DNA of 64,000 nucleotides from Sporothrix humicola (taxonomy: Eukaryota; Ascomycota; Sordariomycetes; Ophiostomatales; Ophiostomataceae). Of this stretch, positions 12,707 through 21,953 are shown piece by piece. The translations under genes and the position numbers were made by a program. The stretch is from NCBI GenBank assembly GCA_021396245.1, contig WNYE01000018.1, forward strand, positions 186,001 through 250,000, given 5' to 3'. Every line of letters begins with the position of its first letter. Position 1 is the first letter of the stretch. The notes under the pieces are model-generated. The model did not search any database, was not told the DNA's origin, and saw only the letters and a program-made list of their open reading frames with translations.

Positions 12707-13845
12707 ATGCCTCACGCTACGAAGACCGAAGGATCGGTTCCTTCCAAGGACCTGCCTCCAATGACAGGCAGTTTTGCCCCCGTCTTTATTCGCAACCAGT
12801 TCATGACCACCATTCCACTGCCCACGAAGACACTCTATCCCCATGCTGCTGGCCAGCGTGCCATCGTGACCGGCTCCAACACCGGCCTGGGCTTCGAGGC
12901 GGCCCGCCAGCTTCTGTCTCTTGGCTACAGCCACCTCATCATGGCCGTCCGCTCGCTCGACAAGGGCCGCGAAGCCGCCAAGAAGCTGCAGGCGGCCAAC
13001 CCGCGTGCCACCATTGACGTCTGGGAGCTCGACATGGAGTCGTACCCGTCGATCAGGGCGTTTGCCCGCCGGTGCCAGACCGAGATCCCGGGCCGCATCG
13101 ACAGCACGATCCTCAATGCAGGCCTGAGCCGGCTGATGCGCGTCACGAGCACCGTGGGCCACGAGAGCACGATGCAGGTCAACCACTACGGCACGGCCCT
13201 GCTGGCGCTCCTGCTGATTCCTGTGATCAAGGAAAAGGCCAACCTCAAGGGCCCCTCGACCAAGGCGCCGGCCATGACGATTGTCAATTCCGTAACCGCC
13301 CACCTGTGCAAGTTTCCCAACCGCGCCGCCCGCCCGCTCCTCCCGACCTTTGACGACGACGCCCTCCTCAAGTTCGACCCCAACGAGCGCTACGGCGTGT
13401 CCAAGCTGATCTCGCAAATGTTCCTGATCGAGCTGACGGACCGCGTGGCGCCCGTCAACGGCAACCCGTTCATCAGCTTTGTGGATCCGGGCTTGACCAA
13501 GGGAACAGGGCTTTTCCGCGACCTGAAGGGCGTCGTGCGCTTCGTTGCCAAGGGCTTCTTTAATTCAGCCGGTCGGTCGGTCGAGCGTGGCGCTGCGACG
13601 TATGTGCATGCCGTCCTGGGCAAAGGCCCCGAGACGCACGGCTGCTTCCTGATGAATGCAGAGATTGCTCCGTAAGTTCTGATTTCCGTCCTTGGTAGAA
13701 ATAATTATGTGCTTCTGCTAACACTTACAGTCTTGCCTGCTACTACTACAGCGAAAAGGGCCTGTCGGCTCTTGTCTGGGAGGAGACGCTCAAGGAGGCC
13801 GAGTTCGCAGATGCGGAGAACATTGTGCGGTCTGTCCAGATGTAG
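12707..13845 (+). CDS. short-chain dehydrogenase/reductase
   Basis: NAD(P)-dependent oxidoreductase with a classical Rossmann fold; substrate not determinable from sequence. Exons 12707-13671 and 13731-13845 give 359 residues. The start has a strong context (CCACCATGCC). Visible motifs are the cofactor-binding TGSNTGLG at 55-62, NAG at 137-139, the catalytic serine region NSVTAH starting at 194, and the catalytic YGVSK at 229-233. The intron has donor GTAAGT, branch GCTAAC and acceptor TTACAG; after splicing the protein ends with LACYYYSEKG and a helical tail. The N-terminal 50 residues precede the Rossmann fold, as in many fungal retinol dehydrogenase-like members. It is divergent from the Zn2Cys6 regulator. 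Confidence 0.88.
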
Positions 13846-14059
13846 TCCCGTGGTGCCGTCTTTTGTCCCCAGAAAATGCGCGCTTTACATATAAATCTGC
13901 TTGGAGCTCGGTGGTACTTTATGTGTCTTAATACCCTGTCTATTGTCTTTCTGTTTGCTATCCTGCTCTTGTTAGTTAATACACTGAATTGATTGACACC
14001 GCAATGTTTTATGGTAAACTAGGCGATTTATGATAAAAATGCCTCTCGAATCCTTTTCC

Positions 14060-16214
14060 TTATGCAGCATCCTCAAGCCTCAAACCTTCCATCCATCCTG
14101 CAGCCTTTTCTTCTTCAACTTTCGAGGTGACGGGAAAGTAACCAACAATACCGACCGATCTTCGCCTTTTTCTGCTCGTCCCGTGTTGGTCTTCATCGTC
14201 TCGCATGCGGAACGCACCGAGCGGCGACTTTCTTTTTCTGAAACTAACAGCAGTCGATTCACGGGGAGTTACTATCGATGCCTCTGTTGAAGACTTCTCT
14301 TTGGTGATGGACATGGGCCTCCTCTTCCACCGAATAATCCGACGGCTGGCCATGGATGTGTTTCGTCTGCGCCGGCCACTTGTGGACCAGAGAGCGGTGT
14401 CTTTAGCGTCACTGGTGTTTTCGTTGCCTGATACGTCAGCATCGTAGTTGTATGAATCGGGATGTTTGTCGGGCGATCCGTCTTGGTTTGATACGTTGGC
14501 ATCATAATTGTAAAAATTGTAATGTTTGCCAGGCAACTGGTCCTTCAGCAAGCGGAGCTGCACAAGACACTCTGACGCAGACAATCGGCCTAATGGGCAG
14601 AGTGACATTATCTTTTCCACAAGAAACCGCAACAGTTGTCGCTCTTCCCAGGCCACACTCCCGTCGTCGACCCACAACCGAGTGCGGAAGTAAGCAAGGG
14701 AACAGAGATCGAGGTAGTCAACATTGGGTTTATTCCAGTCCCTTCCACAAATCAGACCTGCAACGGTGGCGGCACACGAATAGATATCAGACTTGAGTGT
14801 CAACTTGCTCGTAAAGGCAGCCAGTTCGGCAACGCTACATCGGCCTTGTGGGGGTTTCGGAGGTAGTCGTAGAATATGTTCAGGGGGCATGTATGAGGGG
14901 TCTCCTCCAATGTCATTGCTCGATATGTCATATCGAGCCAAGCCAAAGTCGCATATCTTCACGTGGAATTTCCGCCATTCGTTATGCGACAGAGGATGGT
15001 GTATAGGGACGATTTTGTAGAGTACATTGCTGGGCCTGATGTCGTAAACAAGAATTGGCGGCTCCAACGAGTGCAAAAATTCGAGTGCCTCCAGAATTTG
15101 ACGTAGAACGGATCGGTATTCGTCTATTGTCGGGGGCGGTCTCGAGTCAGGCAGGTCTGAAAGGACGCACGGAACGTATCCCATGATGATGCAAGGTGAA
15201 CTTGCCTCCCAAACTCCTAGATAATCGATAATGTTGTCCTAGTGGTATCAGTACACCACATGGTCAGCTGTTTAAGGTTAAATAAGCAGGGGAGATAGAA
15301 GTTGATAGAGACAGGCGGTGGATGAGCGAAGGAAAGACTGGAGGAAACTGGGACAGAAAACATACATGAGACCCACTCTCTCTTATACGCCTCATGACTG
15401 CGGCCTCTCTGCGGAACGCTCTTATATGCTCGGGGTGCGATTGCTTTTGGAGAAACATATGTTCGAATGGCCAATCAAGTATGAAATGTCGCATTACACT
15501 GACTGTGGGCATACCGGCTGGATTGAATCGACGTCGCATGTTTCGAATACGTCCGTATTTTGGGCCGTTGCAGATCCACTGGTAGCCAACATCGATTTCC
15601 TCCCCTCGGATGTTGAGAGGCATTTGTCCGGGTAATCGGGCCACTAAATCGAGGTCGATATCGACAGAAATGAAATCTCTGATAAATGGTATGGACAGAG
15701 GATCTTCCAGCCAGGGCACGACTGCCACGCGAAAAATAGTTGCGACTCCAAGTTTGAGAAGCGGCGGCGACATATGGCTGTAAGTATCCATGTACCATTC
15801 GCATCGTAAATACGGCACTACGGGCTCATGATTGTGCTAGAAATCGAACACACGGGTGCCATGGGTGGAAAAAAGGTCGCGCACAATCAGCCGGCCACTG
15901 TGTCTGTCGAATCCAATTGAAAGGCAGATCTCGTCCATTCCTTGTTCGAAACCGAGGTGAATGTCTGCGTCTGGTGATGAGCCCAGAGTGATACCAAGCC
16001 TTGTCGATGGCAGGTCTTGAAAACGGAGGGCGAGGCATTGGCACCCGTAATCCACACCCAAAAGGTCAAGGTAGTGCTCGGCGATCCAGTCGGGTATGGG
16101 AACACGTCGGTGCCGATTCTCGATAGCGTTGATGGATTCGCGGCCAATGACTCCTCCTGGCCCTTCTTGTGGCAGAAGGTAACAAAAGGCACCATTGTAG
16201 GGCAGCGCAGACAT
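14060..16214 (-). pseudogene. FHA domain-protein kinase fusion, probably broken (in-frame TAG, degenerate kinase)
   Basis: Exons 16214-15366 and 15238-14060 would encode 675 codons. Splicing (donor GTATGT, acceptor CACTAG) joins RESGSH to DNIIDYLGVWE, a normal kinase segment. An FHA-like domain spans roughly residues 20-125 (LGSSPDADIHL, then VRDLFSTHGTRVF). A protein kinase fold follows, with glycine loop near 217-223, YDIRPSN near 348-354 in place of HRDIKPSN, and DFG at 380-382. The stop TAG lies in frame at codon 126 (15839-15837), and the same frame stays open on both sides. The lysine of the VAIK motif appears as methionine (VSVM, residue 241). A 48-base intron could remove the stop but lacks a branch site and would delete the conserved FHA end. 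FHA-kinase paralogues are common in fungi; I read this one as decaying. Confidence 0.62.
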
Positions 16215-16573
16215 GGCGAAATGGTATGGGTATGATAAAAATGTAATTGGTTTAGTGATGTTGGGGCAAACGTGAGGTAGAAGACAGAGGAAAAGGGGGG
16301 AGGCAAGATTGTCTCGAGAGCTTTTTACGGGAGGACAGGATGTCAACAAATGGCACCAAACAGTTTCGGAAGGACCAGACCAATGTGGTTGCTCTTTCCT
16401 GCGATCGTGTGACTTCCGCAACTGCCTTGCCACGGCATCAGCACTCCAATCGCACCTTCCGTTTTTTAACTACAGTCACATGCAAATAAAGTACTTCATA
16501 TGCTCATTTACAATAGTTTTTATTTCACCATGTACTTATCCAATCGCTATTACCGCCACTCACAAATACATTC
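16215..16573. other. intergenic region, upstream of FHA-kinase gene
   Basis: This 359-base gap holds the promoter of the minus-strand FHA-kinase gene and the 3' untranslated region of the minus-strand transhydrogenase gene. I see nothing else in it. Confidence 0.5.
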
Positions 16574-18195
16574 TTAACGCGACAAGGCATCCTCAAACAG
16601 CATCCGCAGCTGGTCCTTCTCGCGCTCCAGCTCCGTCGCCAGACCAGGCGCCAGCATCAGCACGCGGGCCTGCGGGATCGTGCCCTCGACCAGATCCTCA
16701 ATGTGCTCGCGGCCAAAGCCCAGGTCCTTGAGACCGCGCGGCTGGCCGCCCAGAGTGTCCAGGAACTTGGAGATGGCCTCGCCCAGCAGCTCGCCGGCGC
16801 TCTCGCGCTTGGCGTTGGTAATGTCGACACCGAACGCCTCGGCGGCTTGGAGATGGCGTTCCGGGTTGGAGGGGGCGGTGAAGCGGAAGACGGCGGGAGC
16901 AGAGACGGCGACAGACACACCGTGGGGGATCAACGGGGTCTCGACCTCGTAGCCCTGCTGGAGGTAGCCCGAGGGGTTCTGGCCCGAGATGGGGTAGGAC
17001 ATGCCGTGGCACAAGTGGACACCGGCGTTGCCAAAACCGACACCGGCAAGCGTGGCTGCCAAGAGCATCTGGTACTGGGCCTCGTCGTCCTCGGGGTCGT
17101 GAACACTGCGCGGCAGGTACTTGACGGTGCTCTTGAGGGCATTGAACGAGAAGATGTCGCTGATGGGGTTGGCACCCTGGTAGGCCGGGCGCAGAATCGG
17201 GTTGACGGGGCGGGGAACGCGCTCGGTGTAGGGAATGGCGGTCCAAGACTCGAGCGAGTGGCACAGGACATCGAGACCGGAGCTAGCCTTAACGGCAGCG
17301 GGCATGGTGGCGGTGTTGAGCGGGTCGCAAATACCGAGGGTGGGCTTGAGGTTGCGGTGAGCGATACCGGTCTTGGCGCGGCGCGAGACGAGATCGAAAA
17401 TGGCCGTGCCGGTGGTCTCAGAGCCGGTACCGGCGGTTGTGGGGACGGCGATGAGGGGCCGCAGGGGCTTGTCGACGGGGCGGCCCTTGCCCAGGGGTGC
17501 ATTGACAAAGTCGAGGAAGTCGGCGTCTGGGTAGCAGGTGTACAGGTTCATGAGCTTGGCGGTGTCCATGACGGAGCCACCACCGACGGCAACAAAGACG
17601 TCGGGGTTGATCGGCTTTGCCCATGCAATGGCGTCGAGGATTCTACAGGTACAAGGTTAGCAATGGTTCAATGGCCGACTAGAGGGGTTGGACGCACGAG
17701 TTATCCTTGGGCTCGATCCGAGTGCGGTTGAAGACAGAGTAGTTGATGTTCTCCTCGCCGAGGGCAGCACGGACCTGCTCCATGGCCCGGAGCTTGTCGA
17801 CCGTGCCGTCAGTCACGACGGCCACGTTCTTGGCGCCCATGTTCTTGAGGTCCATGCCGATCTCGCGAGTGACGCCGTTGCCGAAACGGATGGATGACGC
17901 GGCCATCTCAAAGGCGTACTCCTTGAGCGGAGGCTGCTGCTGGGGCGTGGCATAGCCGCGCTTGGTCTTGCGGGCGTAGGGCGTGGGAGTGTGCTTGTGG
18001 TGGTGATGGTGGTCCGGGTTGGAGTGGCACGGACACGACGGCGGATGGGTGTATTGGATGGTCCGGAGAAGGCTCACAGCCCGCGTGGTGGCCTTTGGTC
18101 AGTTAGCATTGGGTTATCTTTTGGCCTCCGCGATCGGCCCGGTCTTGGAATCCGGGGGTTGGACGTACATTTGGTGATACGCGTATGGCACCCAT
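16574..18195 (-). CDS. ADHFE1-like: hydroxyacid-oxoacid transhydrogenase, mitochondrial (iron-containing alcohol dehydrogenase family)
   Basis: Predicted to couple oxidation of 4-hydroxybutyrate-type hydroxyacids to reduction of 2-oxoglutarate in mitochondria. Exons 18195-18169, 18092-17698 and 17642-16574 give 496 residues. The 27-base first exon (MGAIRVSPN) is followed by an Arg/His-rich leader typical of a mitochondrial presequence. The conserved YAFEMA-SSIRFG and GMDLKNMGAKNV segments match this subfamily, not other iron dehydrogenases. GGGSVMDTAK is the cofactor-binding loop. Iron-binding histidines are likely those in LCHGMSYP and LIPHGVS. Introns have donors GTACGT and GTGCGT, each with a GCTAAC branch site. 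Family assignment is firm; the exact first exon is my reconstruction. Confidence 0.9.
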
Positions 18196-19478
18196 TGTGA
18201 ATGTGAAATTGGGTAATTCGAGACTGGAAAAGATTGTGTGGGAGGGAAAATGTCCAAGAAGGAAAGTGCCAGGGCACGGATGGTATTTATTGTGTTTAGT
18301 CGAGGCGTCCGAAGGTCAGCCGTCGATTGTTTAAAGCGGGGAGAGGTGCTCTGTCTGGATACAGTTCGGCAATCTGCATTTGGACTGTTTTCCCCAGTCC
18401 CAAAGCATCCAATGAGGGAGCGGAGAAGAGAAACTGGAGAAGCCAGAAACGGCGGGAGAGCGGAGCGGCAGAGCGGGTACCGTATTGTGCTATTTTGCTA
18501 ATGTGTTGCGGAAGTCTGGTAGCGTGGTGCGGCGTCGAATTGGGGTATTGGGCGGCTTTTACAAGTCGTTTTTGGTTGTTCTGTCGTGTCTCTTGGATTG
18601 TCGCATGTCTTGGCCACAATAGAAGCGATGAAGAGATGGAATTGGCAATGCGCCAGGCGCCACGTGATGGTGACGGCTGTTCTTGCCATCTTTACCGAAC
18701 TGAGCCGTCGTTCTTTCCTCGGATTACTCGATCAGGGAAATACGTTCTTTCCCGGAGTGTTTGCTCTCTCCCGGAGTGTCTGCCCTCGCCCGGAGTGTTT
18801 GCTCTTTCCCCAACTTGACATTCGTTCTTGTCTAGACCATTACGTAGATCGACAACGTCGAATGTTGTTCTTTTCTGTCTTGCGGGGAAGGTACGACTGC
18901 ACAGGTACCATACATGCCAATTCCTTGATATCTTCGACTCAAAGTGCGGGGTCTTCCCCAGAAGCCCACACTCTGAGCCACAGTTGAGTCACTGGGTGAC
19001 TCTGAGAAGAGGAGAAGCGGCGTCTTGGAGTCATTTTGTGTGATTAAATGTGCGCTGGAACCATTTGGCGTGGTACAGTGTGTTTAGTGGAGAAGGACCC
19101 AAAGTTTATGAGATAAGCCTCGGCGACTTCTCCGACTTTTACGTGTAGAAGATCCCGATCAGGAAGGAGCAAAACACGCAAGGGAGCTATGTAGGTTTCG
19201 CAAGAACAAAAAAAAGTCAGGCAACTGCGATCCGTAACACATGGTACCAAGGCTGCAACAAAAATAAAATATTAGAAGGAACCATTTGTAGATATTTGAA
19301 GATAAAAGGAAGGAACGAAGACTCCAAACTGAAAAGGAGTTGAAAGCCAAGAAGCCGGACGCCACACTCTAATTCTTCAACAACATCCCCTCAATTGCCA
19401 TCGGTGTCTCTCTCTCTCGCAACATCACCAAAGGCTAGTCCAGTTCCGAATAGCTTCGACAGCTACTCCAATACAAAA
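18196..19478. other. intergenic region between divergent transhydrogenase and DmpA-type peptidase genes
   Basis: The flanking genes diverge, so promoters for both should lie here. A run of three 19-base tandem repeats is at 18751-18807 (listed separately). No coding feature is supported. Confidence 0.5.
18751..18807. repeat. three tandem copies of a 19-bp unit
   Basis: The unit begins CCCGGAGTGTTTGCTC and repeats at 18751, 18770 and 18789. The second copy differs at several positions. It lies in the divergent promoter region upstream of the DmpA-type peptidase gene. Confidence 0.8.
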
Positions 19479-20657
19479 ATGGCTTCAACCGCTCCTCCCA
19501 CAGCCTCGTCTGGCCGCAAGCGCCTTCGCGACGCTGTGCCAGGCATTGACCTCGGCAACTGGCCCACAGGGCCCAAGAACAGCCTGACGGATGTTCCCGG
19601 CGTGCTCGTCCACACGCAGGAAGTGCTGGACAAGGAGCGCGGCATCAACACGGGCGTCACGACGATCCTGCCGCGCAAGAACTGGATCGACAGCGGCTGC
19701 TATGCGGGGCTCTTCCGGTTCAACGGCGCGGGCGACCTGACGGGCAGCCATTTCATCGAGGAGTCGGGCAAGGTGTGCTCGCCGATCATTGTGACCAATT
19801 CGCTGGCCGTCGGCGCGGCGTACCAGGGCGTGCTCGAGTATGTGGTGGAGCACCACGGTGACAAGGACATGGGCATTGGGTATTTCATGGTGCCGATTAT
19901 TGCCGAGACGTTTGACGGGTACCTCAACAACATTGGCGCGTTTGGCGTGCAGGCGTCGCACATCCACGAGGGCATTGCGAAAGCGTCGGATGCGGCGGTG
20001 CGCGAGGGCAATGTGGGCGGCGGCACGGGCATGGTGAGTCTGGGCCACAAGGGCGGCACGGGCACGAGCAGCCGCGTCGTGGAGGGCGTCGCCGAGGGCA
20101 CGAAGTATACCGTTGCTGCGCTTGTGCAGGCCAACTTTGGCAGCCTGCGCAACTTGCGGATCTCGGGCGTGCCCATTGGCAAGATTGTGGCGGCCGAGCG
20201 CGCTGCCGCCTCGAAACCGCCGCCCGAAGCCGACAAGGCCAAGGAGGAGCGCGACGGCAGCATTATTGTCGTGATTGCGACGGACGCGCCGCTGCACCCG
20301 CGGCAGTGCGAGCGGCTGGCGAAGCGGGCGACGGTGGGCGTGGCGCGCGTGGGCGGCTACGGCCACAACCCGTCGGGCGACATCTTCTTGGCGTTTTCGA
20401 CGGCAAACCACGTGCCCGTGCAAAAGTTCAACAAGGTGCCCGCCACGGACCCGTTCAAGCCGCTGGTGCACAGCGTGGACGTGATCGACGATGAGTCGAT
20501 TAATGGCGTGCTGGAGGCGGCGGCCGACGCAACGGAGGAGGCCATCTACAATGCGCTGTGCATGGCGGAGACGATGGAGGGCTTCCGGGGCCACACGGTG
20601 GAGGCCCTGGACCTCGACAAGCTCAAGGTGGCGATGGACAAGTACATGGTGAAATAG
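19479..20657 (+). CDS. P1 (S58) family aminopeptidase, DmpA/L-aminopeptidase-D-esterase type
   Basis: Intronless gene for 392 residues. The family consists of self-processing Ntn-type aminopeptidases, which release N-terminal residues from small peptides and amides. The N-terminal part shows NSLTDVPGVLVHTQ and GVTTILPR. The central GGGTGM is followed by HKGGTGTSSR, where family members cleave themselves between Gly and a nucleophilic Ser or Thr; here the candidate nucleophile is a Thr or Ser of GTSS. Later blocks IVVIATDAPLHPRQCERLAKRA and GGYGHNPSGDIFLAFSTAN are typical. The start ATG at 19479 has A at -3 (CAAAAATGGC); the frame is open upstream but has no earlier ATG. No signal peptide is seen. 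Confidence 0.9.
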   Translation: MASTAPPTASSGRKRLRDAVPGIDLGNWPTGPKNSLTDVPGVLVHTQEVLDKERGINTGVTTILPRKNWIDSGCYAGLFRFNGAGDLTGSHFIEESGKVCSPIIVTNSLAVGAAYQGVLEYVVEHHGDKDMGIGYFMVPIIAETFDGYLNNIGAFGVQASHIHEGIAKASDAAVREGNVGGGTGMVSLGHKGGTGTSSRVVEGVAEGTKYTVAALVQANFGSLRNLRISGVPIGKIVAAERAAASKPPPEADKAKEERDGSIIVVIATDAPLHPRQCERLAKRATVGVARVGGYGHNPSGDIFLAFSTANHVPVQKFNKVPATDPFKPLVHSVDVIDDESINGVLEAAADATEEAIYNALCMAETMEGFRGHTVEALDLDKLKVAMDKYMVK

Positions 20658-20701
20658 GGGGGTAAGAGGAGGACAACAAATAACAAAGTCATGTTTGAAT
20701 A

Positions 20702-20884
20702 TCAAATTGAATCATTTACTTTACGGTACAACTTCGGCTCGATCTTTGCCTCCAGCTCCAGAACACGCGGCATCTTAACACCACCGACACGCACCTTTGT
20801 CAGGTCCGGCTCGTACCCTTCCTCGACGTCGGGCCACGGCCCCATGGGCGTGATCCCGCGCGGGTTGATGTCCTTGTGCGACAA
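20702..20884 (-). pseudogene. possible C-terminal remnant of a glutathione S-transferase (ECM4/xi-like)
   Basis: About 60 codons on the minus strand end at a proper stop. The block SHKDINPRGITPMGPWPD resembles the C-terminal part of ECM4/omega-xi class glutathione transferases (INP-GI-P-GP pattern) and is followed by a PRVLELEAKI helix. The resemblance stops abruptly at the first residues of this block: in the same frame the upstream sequence has no GST-like features and no start codon. The neighbouring plus-strand DNA instead carries the end of another gene. Assignment rests on remembered family patterns, so it is tentative. Confidence 0.4.
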
Positions 20885-20886
20885 AC

Positions 20887-21313
20887 ATGGACTCGGCCCT
20901 CGAGCCCAGCTCGCTCACGCCCCTGGCCCGCGCGCTTGGCTGGACGCGCGAGGAGGTGCTGGTGCTCGTGAGCAAGGCCCGCAGGATTTTACGGGATACC
21001 AGCGTCCACGCCTACTGGCCCATTTATATCGTGTACGGCCTCAAACCCTTTAACGCAGCCGGCTCGCCCGGGCGCACCGGCTGAGCCTGTTGTCGCGCCG
21101 GCCGTGGCGCCAGTGGAGGCTGCACCTGCTGTGGAGGTCCGTGTGGAAGCCCCTGTGGCCCTTCTTGAGGTCTTTGCGGCCCCTGTCGAAGCACTTGCTG
21201 CTCTCGTTGAAGCTGTCGTGGAAACTGCCCCCAATGCTCCCGTTGCCCCCGTCGAAGCCCCTGCCGAGGCCCCGGCACCAAAAGAGAACGCGCCCAAGGA
21301 AGCCTCGTCATAA
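20887..21313 (+). pseudogene. possible C-terminal remnant of a SAM-dependent methyltransferase, frameshifted
   Basis: The plus-strand frame at 20887-21084 carries LARALGWTREEV, then HAYWPIYIVYGLKP. This is the usual C-terminal ending of fungal LaeA-like or type 11 methyltransferases. The catalytic SAM-binding part is missing because the CDS of the peptidase gene ends only 230 bases upstream. After a stop in that frame, the +1 frame stays open to a stop at 21313 and encodes an Ala/Pro/Val/Glu repeat (APVEA type). The tail may be part of the same broken gene. Together with the minus-strand fragment it looks like the two ends of a deleted divergent gene pair. Confidence 0.42.
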
Positions 21314-21953
21314 TCCTACAGGCGGAGACTGTCCCGCCGGGCAGTTTGCGGAAAGGGCTGCAATACAGCTGCTTTCAACTTTTCTTTGTCTTTTTTTGAA
21401 CTGTTCTTCTTTGAACTGTTCTTCTTTATCGCTAGATGTTTAGGTGATGAATATAAGCCGGCACGGCAAGTGACCAACTTCGTCTAATTAGTTAAAACTA
21501 AGAAGGAAAAAGAAACAGAATCCCCTATCTCATCTAAAAAAAGAATAAAGGGAAACGAGTGTGGACATAGAACCTTTCATTGAAGTAGCACCACGGAAGC
21601 AGAAGAAGAAAGGGCATGGTGGACGATTGCATGAAAAAGTATCCCTTGCCTGTTTTATCGTGCTTGTGTCTTTGTCTTGTGGTAGCAAAAATGAGGGAAA
21701 AAAAGCCGAGTCTTTCAAACCATCGACGGAAACGTCACTTAGTGCGACGGTTGGCAGCGGCATGCGTTGCAAACGGCCACTTGCCTTTTTCTGCGTGCAC
21801 TCACAGTCACAAGCCACAATCGCACCCTCCAAACTCCCAGTACTTATAACCGCCTTTGCCCACATTGTCGATGTTGAATGGCCAGAAAGAAGCCTGCACA
21901 GCACCTACTACCCAACCATCTTTACTTGTCATCCTCATCATCATCATCATATC
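21314..21953. other. intergenic region upstream of the PD-(D/E)xK-like gene
   Basis: This holds the presumed promoter and 5' leader of the gene at 21954. A direct repeat (TTTGAACTGTTCTTC twice) lies near 21394-21423. The frame of the downstream gene is open further up, but the sequence there is low in complexity and ends in a His-rich run (CATCATCAT), so I place the start at the later ATG. Confidence 0.5.

Noticed and set aside
15838..15885. 48-base intron that would remove the TAG in the FHA-kinase gene
   Set aside because: No branch-site consensus, unusually short, and it would delete the conserved DLFSTHGTRV strand of the FHA domain.
21561..21953. N-terminal extension of the PD-(D/E)xK-like protein
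   Set aside because: It begins at a non-ATG codon and is low in complexity, ending in a His run; the ATG at 21954 precedes the first plausible protein sequence.
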